NCBI GenBank assembly: GCA_009823505.1
Contig: VZQC01010433.1
Coordinates: 1,255,046 to 1,319,045 of the forward strand
From: Rhizomys pruinosus
Lineage: Eukaryota > Chordata > Mammalia > Rodentia > Spalacidae
Direction of reading: 5' to 3'
DNA length: 64,000 nt
The translations under genes and the position numbers were made by a program. The notes below the pieces were generated by a model. That model did no database searches and was not told where the DNA came from. It saw nothing but the letters and a program-made list of their open reading frames with translations. The first letter of the stretch is position 1. Each line of letters begins with the position of its first letter. This document shows, one piece after another, positions 43,265 through 55,230 of this stretch.

Positions 43265-44990
43265 TTTTTTTTATATATAATTTATTGATGTTTTGTGTAT
43301 TTGGTACTTCATTTTTCAGTTCAAAATCGGGAAAATATTCCCTTTCCCTTGCCCCCACCTCACCCCAGTGCATGTATTCTGCCCTACATGTCCTGGATCT
43401 TTTTTCTCTCAGCTTTTTAAAGTTTTCCTCTGTAGATGTTTATTGTTTGGGGGCGGAATTTAACTGGATAAGTCCACTCTTTCGCACACCAGCCCTCTTA
43501 TGTTGTTGTTGTTCCTCCCATTTTGTTATTGCTCCAAAATATGCCTATATAAATGTCATATATGTGCAGAATTATGTCCTCTGGTAATAAAATGCATGTT
43601 AACTCTGAAATATTTTCAGGAATTTTAGACTTCACATTTTTCCCTTCAATTTTATATTACTCAAATCTGTATAACTTCTACCAATTCTTTACATTGATAC
43701 CCAATCTGAAGTGGTAAGTTAATACTTCTAGGGCTCATTATGGATTCACATTATAACATCAAGTTGCTTTTCAGCTAGAAAGAAATCAAAACAATAATGT
43801 TGCTCAGTTGTTCTTTCAATTGGGGGATTTTGGTACTAGCATCCACACATGATGGAAACCATTCCCCGTTTGTTTTGGGGGGGACACTGTGTTTTACTTT
43901 ATTTAGCATAATGGCTTCAAGTCCATCCATTTACCCTGCCAAAAGTTCATGATTTCATCTTCCTTTCCACTGCATTAGAACTCCATTGTGTAGATGTACC
44001 AATTTTGTACCATTTTTGTCATCCACTCCTCCGTTGAGGGGCCTTTGAATTAGTTCCAGCTCTTCGCTTTTGTGAAAAGACCTGCAATTAGCATATGTGT
44101 ATCTCGAGTCTGTGCATCTTTATAGCCCGGAGTGGTAGGGGCCCGGGGGGTCGGTGGTAGGCTCATTCTGAGTCTTTTAAGGGTTCTCCCAACTGCTTTC
44201 CATAGTTCTTTTACCAGCTTACAGTTTCATTCACAACCGCAGTGGATGAGTGTGCTCCTTTCCCCGCAAACTCTCCAGCATTGGTGTCTTTTTTTTTTTT
44301 TCAGGCTGGTCTTAAACTCCACAGAGATCCGCCTGTCTCTGCCTCACAATAGTGCTAGGATTAAAGGCAGAGCCACCACGCCCATCAGTTTTCTTGATCT
44401 TAGCCAGTCCCTATCAGAGTGAGATGATATCTTAAATAGTTTTAATTTGCATTTCTTAATTTATTAAGCAATGTTTAATATTTTTTAAGATGTTTTCAGC
44501 CATTTTTCTTCCTTACTGATGAAACTCTCTGTTCAATCTATTACTACCATCTTCTCGTAAGTAATTTTCTAGTTCTTCTCCTTGGTTTTTGCAGTAGTTT
44601 ATTATTCTCGATGTATAATTTCTGTGAGCTGTACCCTGGTGAAGGTTCTTCCCACTCAGGGGGTGTGGGTTTTCCCTTCTCTTCCTTGATTGTTTCTTTA
44701 TGTCAAGCTTTTTTCTTGATTGTTTCTTTGATGGGTCCACTTGTCAGCTGTTGACCTTATTTCCTGTGTGGCTCGCTCGTTGGATTTAGAAAAGTCGTTT
44801 CTCTACACTATGTCTTGTAGATTGCGCTGACTTTTTCTGCTATCACCTTCAGGGTTTCAGTTTTAGGCTGAGAATCTTTGATCCCTTGAGTTAATTTGTA
44901 CGGGCGGAGGTAGGGGTTTTAATTTTGTTCTTCTACAAATGGTGATCCCAGTTTGTTGTCAACACCATGTTGCTGAAGAGCTATCTTCCT
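43265..44990 (-). mobile_element. L1 (-), second copy of 36,619-38,284
   Basis: Same 3' UTR, antisense ORF2 and embedded B1 fragment (44,310-44,390) with many small indels. A local repeat of 'cttgattgtttctt' (44,682 and 44,717) is absent from the first copy. Confidence 0.88.
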
Positions 44991-45175
44991 CCAAATGAAA
45001 ATGCATACAGGGGGGATCACCTACCAGACTTCAAGCTATAATTACTAGGGCTATATGATAAAGGGACAGCCTGTACTGGCACAAAAGCAGACCCATTGAC
45101 CATGGGAACAAATTGAAGATCCAACTGAGTTCATACATTTCAGCCACATCATATTCGATAAAGATTTTTCTAATA
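44991..45175 (+). mobile_element. Inverted L1 ORF2 segment (+), second copy of 38,285
   Basis: Starts 'ccaaatgaaaatgcatacag' and carries the same inversion junction, showing that the two copies are the same rearranged L1. Confidence 0.87.
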
Positions 45176-45281
45176 ACAAGAAAGTGAATTTTATTGACTT
45201 GATTTCTACCTAAATATTCAATACTAATTCTTATTGTCTTGTTGAGTGGTAAATAAAATGGCTATCAAAAATATGACCAAG

Positions 45282-45770
45282 GGGCTGGTAGAGACAGCTC
45301 AAGTATAAAAGGGGGCCTGCCAACCAAAGGGGCCTGACTACCTTGGAAAAAAAAAAAAAAAGTTTGATCTGGGGACCAGATAGTGGAAAAGGAAACAACG
45401 ACTTGGGTGCGGAGAAGATGGCCAGCGGTCTAACAGAGCACTCGACCTGATCTTGCAGCAGGACCCGGGTTCATCCCCACAACCAACACAATGGCGCCGA
45501 GAACTGTCTGAAACTCAATTCAGGAGAACCCCAGCTCCAGGGAATCCGAGACCTCTTCTGAACCTCCCGAGCATTGCACGACACAGGTGCAAACAAACTT
45601 GCATGCAGGCAGTACATTCATACACCTACAGAAAGTAACTAAAATTAATTTTAAAAAAGTATATAAAAAAAATGAAGAACTACTCTTGCAGATTGCCTGA
45701 CATCCCATGTTGCTATGGCACAATGTTGACCCCTAAGACAGACACTACACACACAGCACAAAATAAAATA
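45282..45770 (+). mobile_element. Old SINE with nested young B2 (+), second copy of 38,581-39,045
   Basis: The nested B2 (about 45,408-45,665) keeps the 17-bp duplicated core in damaged form ('aactcaattcaggag', then 'aaccccagctccaggg'). Heavy indel noise, including an inserted A-run at 45,345-45,361. Confidence 0.85.
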
Positions 45771-45794
45771 AAGATTTAAATTTATTTTATTTTA

Positions 45795-46070
45795 TTCTTA
45801 TTTTTTTTAAATTAGTTTTTATTGATGCTTTGTGCATCTTTCATACATTTTTCTAATTTCATGTCAGGCTTTATTTTCCTTTCCAGCCCCCCCCAGCCCC
45901 CACCCATCCCAGGGTCATGGCATTCTGCATAACTGTCTGCATCTTTCCTCTCAGTTTTTTTTTTTTATTTTTCAGTTTGCTAAGTGATGATCCATGAGTA
46001 CAAGCATCCTTCATGCAAAAACCTATCTGCGGCTGTTGTGCCCAAACACCTACAGCCCCACCATCCGTAA
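45795..46070 (-). mobile_element. L1 3' end (-), second copy of 39,070
   Basis: Same antisense tail with indels; 'aacacctacagccccaccat' marks the truncation point. Confidence 0.87.
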
Positions 46071-46424
46071 TGTAATAAAAGTATCTCTGGCATGTAGAGA
46101 GACTGTTCAGTCTCTATCAGAAAACCTTTTATATCTTAAAGAGAGCCTATCAGATCTTACCAGTTTAAAATTGCAGTATGAGAACTAGAAGTCAAGAAAA
46201 AATACAGGATCATCAGTGAGGCATGTAGATCCATAAAGAAGAAGTAAAATTAGACAAATACTTTCTCTTTGTAAGATTGTTTATAAGCAAAAGATAAAAT
46301 ATCACAAAATTTAAAAAGTACAAAAATTAACATATTATGAACCAAAGTATAATTTATTTATAAAAAATAAGTCAATTTCCAACTTCTTGATCTCACAAGA
46401 AAACCTTTAAATATTATTTAAGAT

Positions 46425-46560
46425 GTTGCTGGGCATTGTAGTACAGGCCTTTAATTCCAGCACTCATGGGAAAGGAAGGAGGCATGATGCTGTGAATAGA
46501 GGCCAGCTTGGTCTCATAGCAAGTTCCAGACCAACTGGAGCCTTCAGTTGGCTCAAACAA
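46425..46560 (+). mobile_element. Old B1 (+), second copy of 39,695
   Basis: Same B1; the following ATC tract is degraded to irregular units. Confidence 0.82.
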
Positions 46561-46854
46561 AATCCATCATCCATCTCATATCATCATCATCAATCATATA
46601 ATAATTAATAATGGTGTTGATTATGAAAAACCTGATATATTGTTTATGGATAGGCCAATACTTTTCTTTTAAGTTTGAATCAGTTCATTGAAAGAAAATA
46701 AAGCACAAATTGTGATTTTTATCAGCATATAATTCTAATATGTATATAATCCTATAACAAAAATTCTAGATTAATTAAATATGAAATGGAAAATATGTAT
46801 AAACTACAAGATAAAGATGATTTAAGGTTAATCTTAAAAACTGACTTCTAGTTG

Positions 46855-47025
46855 GGTGTGGTGGTGCACACCTTTAATACCTGCCCTTGGGGAGGCAGAG
46901 GCAGGCGTGGTCTTTGGTGAGTTCAAGGCCAGCCTGGTCTACAAGCGAATTGCCAGGACAGGCTGGGGCTACAGAGACCCTGTCTCAAAAGACCGACCGA
47001 AAAAATAAAATCAAAAACTGACTTC
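46855..47025 (+). mobile_element. B1 (+), second copy of 40,123
   Basis: Same B1 with indels. The flanking TSD 'aaaactgacttcta' is preserved on both sides. Confidence 0.88.
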
Positions 47026-47106
47026 TAAACATAGGAGCATAACAAACAGGTAAATTTAAAAACATAAACATACACGGCTGGGCTGGTAGCTGGAACTGCA
47101 CTCAAT

Positions 47107-47577
47107 ATGTCATTTGTGCGCAAGGCCAAGCTATCCAAGAACCTGATGTGCACGAAGTTCAAGCAAAGGTATTAGACTCAAACACCACGTAACAACTAGA
47201 AGAGAAAGAAAAGGTCATTAAGATCATTAGTGAAAAGCAGTGGTAAGGGATTCCAGAGCTTACAGAGAGTTTCCTTTCAGAAGAACAGAGCTTCTTCCTG
47301 TGGGATGCTCTTCTCTATGGAACAATGTAATTCAGAGGATTTAATACTGAATTTGAGAAGTCAGGGCTTCAGCTGAGTTCTAAGAGCAAAGCAACCGAAA
47401 ATGAAGAAAACCAAACAGGGGAGGTTGATGTGTCATATGAAGAAATAGAAAGAAGATGAGAGATTGTGGTGGGAACAATTGGGAAAAAAAGTTTGCAAGA
47501 AGAGAAACTGTGCCAATTATGAGGAAGATGAAAACGTCACTCTAACAAACAAGAAATTCTCAAAGCTCAAAGATTAA
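47107..47577 (+). pseudogene. Mphosph6: MPHOSPH6 processed pseudogene, second copy
   Basis: Matches 40,375-40,845 with the same length (471 bp) and the same stops and frame breaks. Retropseudogenes do not arise twice with identical lesions, so this copy came from duplication of the DNA or of the assembly. This block lacks the indel noise seen around it. That would fit either preferential short-read polishing of a unique sequence or a real recent duplicate. Confidence 0.87.
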
Positions 47578-47871
47578 AATGGATGCTTTCAAATACAACT
47601 CTGCAGTGCCTGAAGCACAGTGTAATTTGGAACTCATCCTAATGGTATCTCTGTAGCAGTTAATACTTTGTTTACTTGTAAAAATGGATAATTTTGGGAA
47701 AGTGCTGTTCTTAAGATAGATGGATGACTTACAAATCTCCTATGTCATTCTTTCAGGGTAAAGTTTTTAACTCTGGATCTTCAAATGTATGTAGGCACAG
47801 GGCTGCTTCCTAAACATTGGTTACCTCATTTTTACCTGGGTGTAAATTTTATCCCAGACAGGTGCACCACA

Positions 47872-48072
47872 AAGAGAGAGAGAGAGGGAGAGAGAGAGAG
47901 TGAGAGTGAGAGAGAGAGTAAGAGAGAGGATGAGAGATGATGAGAGAGAGAGAGATCCATTTACTGACTGACTGACGCGTAAATTTGAGAGAGAGACGAG
48001 AGACGAGAGGGAGACGAGAGAGAGAGAGAGAGAGAGATCCATTTACTGACCTGGAACTGACTGCTGTAAATT
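47872..48072. repeat. Noisy (GA)n tract with echoed flank
   Basis: The GA tract corresponds to 41,142-41,196. 'gagatccatttactgac' occurs at about 47,952 and again at 48,034, each followed by a 'gtaaattt' motif. The first echo is an imperfect early copy of the right flank, probably read-alignment slippage. Confidence 0.8.
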
Positions 48073-48189
48073 TGTGCCTTGGTTAAACTGCCCTTATATT
48101 TATATTTTATTTTATAAATCATGTCAAGCCAATTCATACATTCATTTGGAATCAAATGTTATATGAAATTCTCAAATGTAATTTATCAA
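48073..48189. other. Unique flank upstream of the full-length L1
   Basis: Short AT-rich unique sequence leading into the L1 target site. Confidence 0.6.
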
Positions 48190-48203
48190 GAACAAGCATG
48201 CTT
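48190..48203. repeat. Left TSD of the full-length L1
   Basis: 'gaacaagcatgctt', repeated exactly at 57,551-57,564 after the poly(A). Confidence 0.96.
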
Positions 48204-48205
48204 GA

Positions 48206-49199
48206 GGGTCCGGAGAGTCCGGCGGCCAGTGGCGGTCGCGCTTTGGGCAGGATTCCCAGAAGCCACCTGGGCGAGTAGCTTGGGTTGCTGGGGCCGTAGG
48301 GCGGGACCGGGCGCTGGGCCAGAAGGGTCCGGAGAGTCCGGCGGCCTAGGGCGGCTGCGCTTTGGGCAGGATACCCAGAAGCCACATGGGCGAGTAGCTT
48401 GGGTTGCTGGGGCCTTGAGGGCGGGACCCGGGCGCTGGGCCAGAGGGTCCGGAGAGTCCGGCGGCCAGGGCGGCTGCGCCGTTGGGGGGATACCCAGAAG
48501 CCACCTGGGCGAGTAGCTTGGGTTGCTGGGACCATTGAGGGCGGGCCCGGGCGCTGGGCCAGAGGGTCCGGAGAGTCCGCGGCCAGGGCGGCTGCGCCTT
48601 TGGGCGGAAACCCAGAAGCCACCTGGGCTAGTAGCGTGGGTTGCTGGGCGTGTGAGGGCGGAACCCGGGCGCTGGCCAGAGGGTCCGGAGAGTACGGCGG
48701 CCAGGGCGGCTGCGCCTTGGGCAGGATACCCAGAACCACCTGGCGAGTAGCTTGGGTTGCTGGGGCCTTGAGGGTGGGACCCGGGCGCTGTGCCAGAGGT
48801 CGGAGATGTCCGGCGGCCAGGGCGGCTGCGCCTTTGAGCAGGATACCCAGAAGCCACCTGGGCGAGTAGCTGGGTTGCTGAGGGCTCTGAGGGCGGGACC
48901 CGGGCTGGGCCAGAGGGTCCCGGAGAGTCCGGCGGCCAGGGCGCTGCGCCTTTGCGCAGGATACCCAGAAGCCACCTGGGCGAGTAGCTTGGTTGTTGCC
49001 TGGGGCTTGTGGGCGGGACCCGGGCGATGGGGCAGAGGGTCCGAGAGGTCCGGAGGCCAGGGCGGCTGCCTTTGAGCAGGATAGCCAGAAGCCACCTGGG
49101 CGAGTAGCTTGGGTTGGCTGGGGCCTTGAGGGCGGGACCAGGGCGCTGGGCCCAGGGGTCCGGAGAGTCCGGCGGCCAGGGCGGCTGCGCCTTTGAGCA
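48206..49199 (+). promoter_or_regulatory. L1 5' UTR promoter array: ~8.4 monomers of ~119 bp
   Basis: Monomers begin near 48,206, 48,325, 48,445, 48,564, 48,681, 48,798, 48,915, 49,038 and 49,157; the last is partial. Each reads 'gggtccggagagtccggcgg', then 'ccagggcggctgcgc', 'ggatacccagaagccacc', 'gggcgagtagcttgggttgc', and 'gcgggacccgggcgctgg'. GC- and CpG-rich, in contrast to the AT-rich surroundings. Tandem promoter monomers at an L1 5' end are known in mouse (about 200 bp); this unit is different. Long frames on both strands here are by-products of the GC-rich repetition and not genes. Confidence 0.92.
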
Positions 49200-49480
49200 G
49201 GCTCCGGGGGCGGGGGGCTAGATCAAGGCATACCCCCCCCCCCCCCCCCCCGTTGGAGAACCTTCAGAACAAGAAAAGAGAAGAGTGCTTTCGGCTTCCA
49301 ATACCTAATTATAGCAACAAAATTGAAAAGCAGACAAGTCCATACTCCATAAACAAGGAGGAGGAAGGGGAACAACAACAACAACAAACAAAGTTATTCT
49401 GAGAGGAAAGCAAAACCGTCTGCTATTTGTGATCTAAACCACAAAAGGGAAGCCAATGCCAGGGGACACGACGAAGGGAC
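49200..49480 (+). other. L1 5' UTR linker between monomers and ORF1
   Basis: Non-monomeric 5' UTR starting 'aggctccgggggcggg', with a long C-run (49,233-49,251) and an A-rich stretch with a CAA repeat. The C-run is error-prone. Confidence 0.7.
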
Positions 49481-49484
49481 AACA

Positions 49485-50356
49485 TGGGAAAGACCACAGG
49501 ATAATCCTGCACCAAGTCTCTACCAAACCCTGTAGGAGACAGCTACATGGGAACCCCTTGGAGGAGAACCAAGGAACAGATCTTAGGGAATATGGCAGAC
49601 CTATGCAGAGAAATTTAAAGAACATAAAGAGGAAGTCAGAGAACTAAAGAGAGAGAAGAAAAAACTCAAAAAGGACCTAGAAGGGATACACAATGACAAC
49701 ATCAGAAAAGAACTAAGATACAATTTACAAACTAACTCCGGAAAAACACTAGAGGGAGGAAAAAAATAAAACAGATAGAGAACTAAGAGAGAGAATGAAA
49801 AAATCAAAAAGTGACTTGAGGGAGACAATGAAAAATTCGCGAAAGAACTAAAGGAACAGACCAACAAACTCCAGAAAGACTAGAGGGAGAAGAAAAAACT
49901 AACACCCGTTAAGGAAGTAGAAACACTGAAAAAGGAAGCCAACCAACGAAGTAAGATGCACCAAGAAGAGATTGCGAAGCACCAGAGAGAGATTGAGGAC
50001 TCAAAAAGGAAATGGTAAGTACTAACAAAAAACACAGGATGAAAAGAAAAGAAGGATTAGAACACACATTCAATCAATAAGAAAGAAAAAAGAGGAAAAA
50101 AAAGCTGCAGAAGTAGAATGGAGAAGCAGAACAAAGAATATCAATATTGGAAGATAACCAGAGCAATTAAAAAGCTCAAATAAAGACATGAAAATTTAAA
50201 TATACACAAACGTGGTAACAAAACCAGGAAATTATGGGACACTATGAAAAGGTCAAACGTCGTATCATAGGATAGAGGAAGGAGAAGAAAATCTCAAGAG
50301 AATAGATGAGAAGTATTGATCAGATTTCAACAGAATAATAGATAAAACGTTCACCT

Positions 50357-50400
<44 letters not shown>

Positions 50401-50930
50401 AAGAACCAAAAACCCATTCAAATACAAGATGCATCATAGGACCACCAAACAGACAGATTAGAGAAAGAAAAACCCACACGCCATATTATAGTTAAAGTGC
50501 TAGATGCCAAATAAAGACAAAATTCGAGGGGTACAAAAGAAAAACAAGTCACATAACAAGGAAACGCCTCAGAATTACAACTGACTTCATGCCTTCAAAC
50601 AGAGAAGCAAGAGAACATGGAGCAAATATTTCCACAGTGCGATAAGTGATATAGGAGCCACCCAGAATACTTTACAGATACTAGCCAGCAAAAAATGGTT
50701 CATTACGTTCGAAGGAGAAGAAAATCTTTCATACATAAACAAGAATGATAGAATACATGTCTGGCAAAACCAAACCTCTCTTCTCAGAAATACTTGAAGC
50801 AATTCAAAGGATGAGGAGAGATAGTGAGCAACTATCTCCCAAACACCTAGAAAAGAACTACATAAAACAATAAACACATCGGACAAAACGTCAGAGCAGG
50901 CTAGAAGCCTCAAATGCTTTACTAATAAAA
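49485..50930 (+). pseudogene. L1 ORF1 region (RNA-binding chaperone), frameshifted as assembled
   Basis: ORF1 encodes the trimeric RNA-binding protein of the L1 ribonucleoprotein. The first part is strongly A/G-rich and encodes lysine/glutamate-rich helical segments across frames ('RELKREKKKLKKDLE' near 49,637-49,681), as in the ORF1 coiled coil. The C-terminal RNA-binding part follows to about 50,930 in broken frames. A 36-base A-run at 50,358-50,393 interrupts it. The apparent start near 49,485 is soon followed by a stop, so start and end are approximate. Confidence 0.7.
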
Positions 50931-50949
50931 TCTAAAGACGCAACATATC

Positions 50950-51956
50950 AACTCTTTCAATTATCATCAACCTATAAATATTAATGGGCAAACTCCCCAA
51001 TCAAAAGCACTATACAATGTGGAGAATGATTTAGGAGTGACCACCCTCTCTATACTCTGTCTACAGAGAAACCCATCTCAATTTCACTATATGGCCCAAC
51101 TTACGGGGGATGGTTAAGAGTATCGCAAGAAGCGTATCCAAACAGACCAGAGTTAGTAACTCAAATACAGACAAAAGATAGCGTTTATCAATTCACGACC
51201 ATAAACAATCAAGACGACGCCATCCAACCCGAGCCTGGCTCCACACCCATCCACCCCAATCTGTTATTAAAGGCCATTGCGATCGAAAATTCACAATATA
51301 TAATATATATATGCAAAACAAACACAACCCGGTGCCCAAACTTTTAAAAGACATTATGCCAGGACCTCAAGGCACAGATTAACCCCCAGTCCACTAGGCT
51401 AATACTATACTAGGGGACTTCGTTATAGCTCAACCCACTCTAAGTCCCCTAACAGGTCAACAGAGACAAAGGAAGGATAAACAGAGGACTCCAATCCGAA
51501 CTAAATGGACACAATAACACCACAATCAGACAAAGGGACCTCAACAGCATCTATAACAATTTGATCACACACATTATTCTACCACAACACAACACAAAAC
51601 AACCAGAGATACCAATACACTTGCTACTAAGCACCTCATGGAACATTACCCAAAATAGGCATCCTTACTGTAACTCTAGGGACACAAGGTGGAAAACTCA
51701 ACCAAATCAACAAATGTACATAATCTTACGCTTCATTGATTCTACTCAGACCACCACTAACCAGGCAGTGCAATAAAACATCAATATCACACCAAATCAA
51801 TCACCCTCAATAACCTAACCCCGGAATACATGGAGACTAAACAACACTCTCCTGATATAATGCAGTGGTTCCAAGCGCAGAAAGACATAATAAAGTAAAT
51901 TTTTTTTTTTATATAAAAAAAAAGAAACACCTGAATAAAAAACATGACATCTTAAG

Positions 51957-52001
<45 letters not shown>

Positions 52002-55000
52002 ATCAAGAGGGAAAGTTTAATAGCAATCTAAGTGCACTACAAAACGTGTAAAAACAGAAAATCACAAGTGAATTTGTGCCTAAAACTGGCAGCTAAAAAC
52101 ATGATGACAAACAACAACAGACGATAACCCAAACGTGAGAACAGAACACTCTGTCAAACGAAATAACAAAAATCAAGCAAAGGTTAAAGATCAAATAAGA
52201 AATAAAAAAAGAAATAGGACACAATTCTCATACAATCTTGTAGACTCAATAGTAATTAAACTACGTCTCTTGAGTAGATCTTCAAACACAGTATAGATAC
52301 ACACTCTTGAAACAAGCGGTACAGAGACATGACGATAGCGACCCCGACGGCCTGTAGGATATATCAGCATTTCAAGCTCAGAAGAGGGAACAACTCCAAA
52401 TACAGAATCAGTTGATGAACGGGGAAACCAATCACAACAGACAAATGAAAAAATCAGAAAATCATACGATACTACTTCAAAAACTATATCTAACTAGTTT
52501 GAAAACCTCAGAAGAAATGGATGAATATCTGAAATCCTGGGATAATCACCAAAGCTAAACCAAAGAAGTATGAACAGCCTAAACAGGACCAATCCAAGAT
52601 AACAAAGAAGAAATCGACGATGTCAATAGTTAGCCTCCAACCAAAAATGAAAAATGACCGGAGGCCTCGAGGTTTCACGGTCCACTACAAGCACATACAT
52701 ATTCAACATTCATACGAATTTATAAAATATTTGAAAAGAAACAACCATTATCACTTAATTGTTTAGAAGATACATACGGAGGGACCTTCTCCGAGATCCT
52801 TCATATGGCGGCCAAGCCTTAACGCTACTGACCCAAAAACCGGGCAAAGATACAACTAAAGGAGGGAATTATAGGACCATCCCCTTAATGAACACAATGC
52901 CAAATACTCTAAACAGGATTCTGGCAAAATCGCATCAGACTCACATCAAGAAAATATCGCATCCCCATGACACAAGTTTGGATTCATACCAGAGATTCAG
53001 GGAATTCAACATATATGACAATCAATAAACATCATCAAACATATCAATGGACTGAAGGACACAAACCACACCATCATTTCAATTGATTCGGAGGAGAAAG
53101 TCTTGACAAAATCCAGCATCCTTTCCATGTCTAAAGGTCCTCGGAGGGAGGGAATTGCCCTAGAGGGATTTATTCCTCAAATGTAATCAAAGCCCCTATA
53201 CAGGAAACCCAACAGACAAATCATCCTAAATTGGGAAATGACAGACAGCATTTCCCTTGATAGGTAGGAACTCGGCACGGCGGCCCCCTGTCACCACTTC
53301 CTTTTCATTATAGTGCTGGAAACCCTTGCAAGGGCAAATAGCAAGAAAAGGAAATTAAAGGAGTTCATTGGAAAAGAGAACGAAGTATAGCTATCCCTTT
53401 TGCTGATTATATGATTGTCTAACCTAAGGGATGCTAAGAACTCCACAGAAAACTCCTAGAAAACTGATTAAGAGCTTTGGTAAAGTGGCAGCGATAACAA
53501 AATTTAAAATCTAGGAAAAAAATCAGTTAGCCTTTCTTTACACCAACAACAAGCAACTGCAAGAAGGACTACAAGGAGACCTTCCCACTCACATGCCTCT
53601 CAAAAACAATAAAATACCTAGGAAACAAACCTAACCAAAAGACACCAAGGCATCTCTACAACAAAACTTTAAACCCCTGCAAAAGGAAATTGATGGACGA
53701 CATCAGACGATGGAAAACCCTCCCATGCTAATGGATTGGGAAAAAATTAACATTGTAAAATTAACATTGTAAAATTGTCTATTCTACTGAAACTCTTGCA
53801 ATCCCAATCAAAATCCCAAGAGTTTCTTCACAGCTTGGAAAAAAAATCCTCAATTTCCTTTGGGAAAAACACAGACCCCGAATAGCCCAAAGCCATCCTG
53901 AGTGAAAAAGAGCATACAGGGGGATCGCTATACCAGACATCAAACTATAACTACAGGGCTATAGGTAATAAAAAAGCTTGGTACTGGCACAATAACAGGA
54001 CCAGTGGACCAATGGAATAAAATTGACGATCCAACACCTGAGCTCCTACAATTTCAGCACCTAATTTGACAAGGGGGCCAAGAATACACCAATGGAGAAA
54101 TACAGCATCTTTCAGCAAGTGTTGTTGGCAATACTGGATCACACTTGTAGAAAGAATGATAATTAAAAAACCCCTACCTCTCACCTTGTACAAAGGTCAA
54201 CTCCAGATGGACCAAAAGACCTCAATGGAAAACCCCAAACTCTGTAGGGTGATATAAGAGAAGCTTGGCAGCAGACTACAAGACCTAGGTGTAGGAAAAG
54301 ACTTCCTAAATCCAGACAGCAGCTGCACAAGAAATAGATCGACAATGAAAATGGGACCTCATTAATCAACAAAGCTTCTGTACATCCAAAGGAAGCAATT
54401 AAGGAAGTGAGGAGAAGACCACAGAGTGGGAGGAGGAAACCTTCACCACGCGATTACATCTGACAAAGCATAATTTCCAGCGTCTACAAGCTACTCAAAA
54501 CACAAAGACGAAGAAAACAACTGACTCACTCCAAAGATGGAGCAAAAGATCTGAATAGCGACTTCACAGAGGAGAAATTTGATATGGCCAAGAAACATCT
54601 TAAGGACAACTGTCTTACAAACATCTTGCTAATTAAGCAATGCAAATTAAAACCACTTGAGCTATCACCTTACTCCAATAAGGCTACTGGCTTCTTAGAT
54701 CAGGACCCCGAATGTACCAAATGCCGGAGAGGTTGCGGGGAGGGAAAGGGGAACACTCACATTGCTGGTGGGAATGTAAACTTAGACAGCCTCTCTATGT
54801 GGAAAACCGTGTGGAGAACCCTTTAAAAGACTCAAAAATGAGCCCATTCCATTTGACCTAGTCATACTACTCCTGGGTTATATACCCACAAGACACAACA
54901 TACTGCAAAGATACATGCACAGCTATGTTATTGCAGCTCTTTCACATAGCAAAACAATGGAAACCAGCCCAGGTGCCCCTCAACTGACGAGGTGGATAGA

Positions 55001-55230
55001 GAAAATGTGTTTACATCTATAACAATGGAGTTCTATGCAGCCTAAAGAATTAGTAAAGAGGGACAACATCATTAAAACTTTGCAGGAAATGGATGGAAGC
55101 TTGAAGACATTATGTTCAGTGAAGAGTAACACAGTCCCAGAAAAAAAACAAACGACACAATGGTTGTCCCTCATTGTGGATGCTAGTAACAATAAACCAG
55201 ATATAAATATTCTCATGGAGAGGGATGCAT
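50950..55230 (+). pseudogene. L1 ORF2 region (endonuclease-reverse transcriptase), frameshifted as assembled
   Basis: ORF2 encodes the apurinic-type endonuclease and reverse transcriptase that copy L1 RNA at the nicked target. Domain order can be followed. Endonuclease N-terminus at about 50,975 ('NING'-type motif, then 'CLQ' at about 51,057). RT palm motif 'GTRxGxPLSP' at about 53,268. Catalytic block at 53,399-53,422, read as 'FADYMIV' where the family has 'ADDMI'. 'DLPCSW'-like region at about 53,720. C-terminal cysteine-bearing segment at about 54,715-54,780 ('CRRGCGEGKGNTHIAGG'). 'WNxxKKPR'-like motifs are scattered in shifted frames. A 44-base A-run at 51,957-52,000 is out of place. Many frameshifts; termination near 55,125-55,230. 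Confidence 0.85.

Larger units (their letters stand above)
41198..47880. repeat. Second, error-rich copy of 34,624-41,196 (probable assembly duplication)
   Basis: Follows the first copy collinearly from 'ttccaggtgattcgac' to the (GA)n tract. Blocks such as about 41,900-42,280, 46,620-46,860 and 47,080-47,740 match base for base or nearly so. About 42,290-46,460 carries frequent one- to few-base indels, typical of unpolished single-molecule reads. Embedded elements and their first-copy equivalents are therefore the same genomic loci if the duplication is artefactual. Confidence 0.93.

Noticed and set aside
48121..49196. Long overlapping frames on both strands (up to 223 codons), rich in Pro/Ala/Gly/Arg
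   Set aside because: They are by-products of a ~119-bp GC-rich tandem repeat with few stops. The frames repeat the same peptide with shifts and belong to the L1 promoter array.
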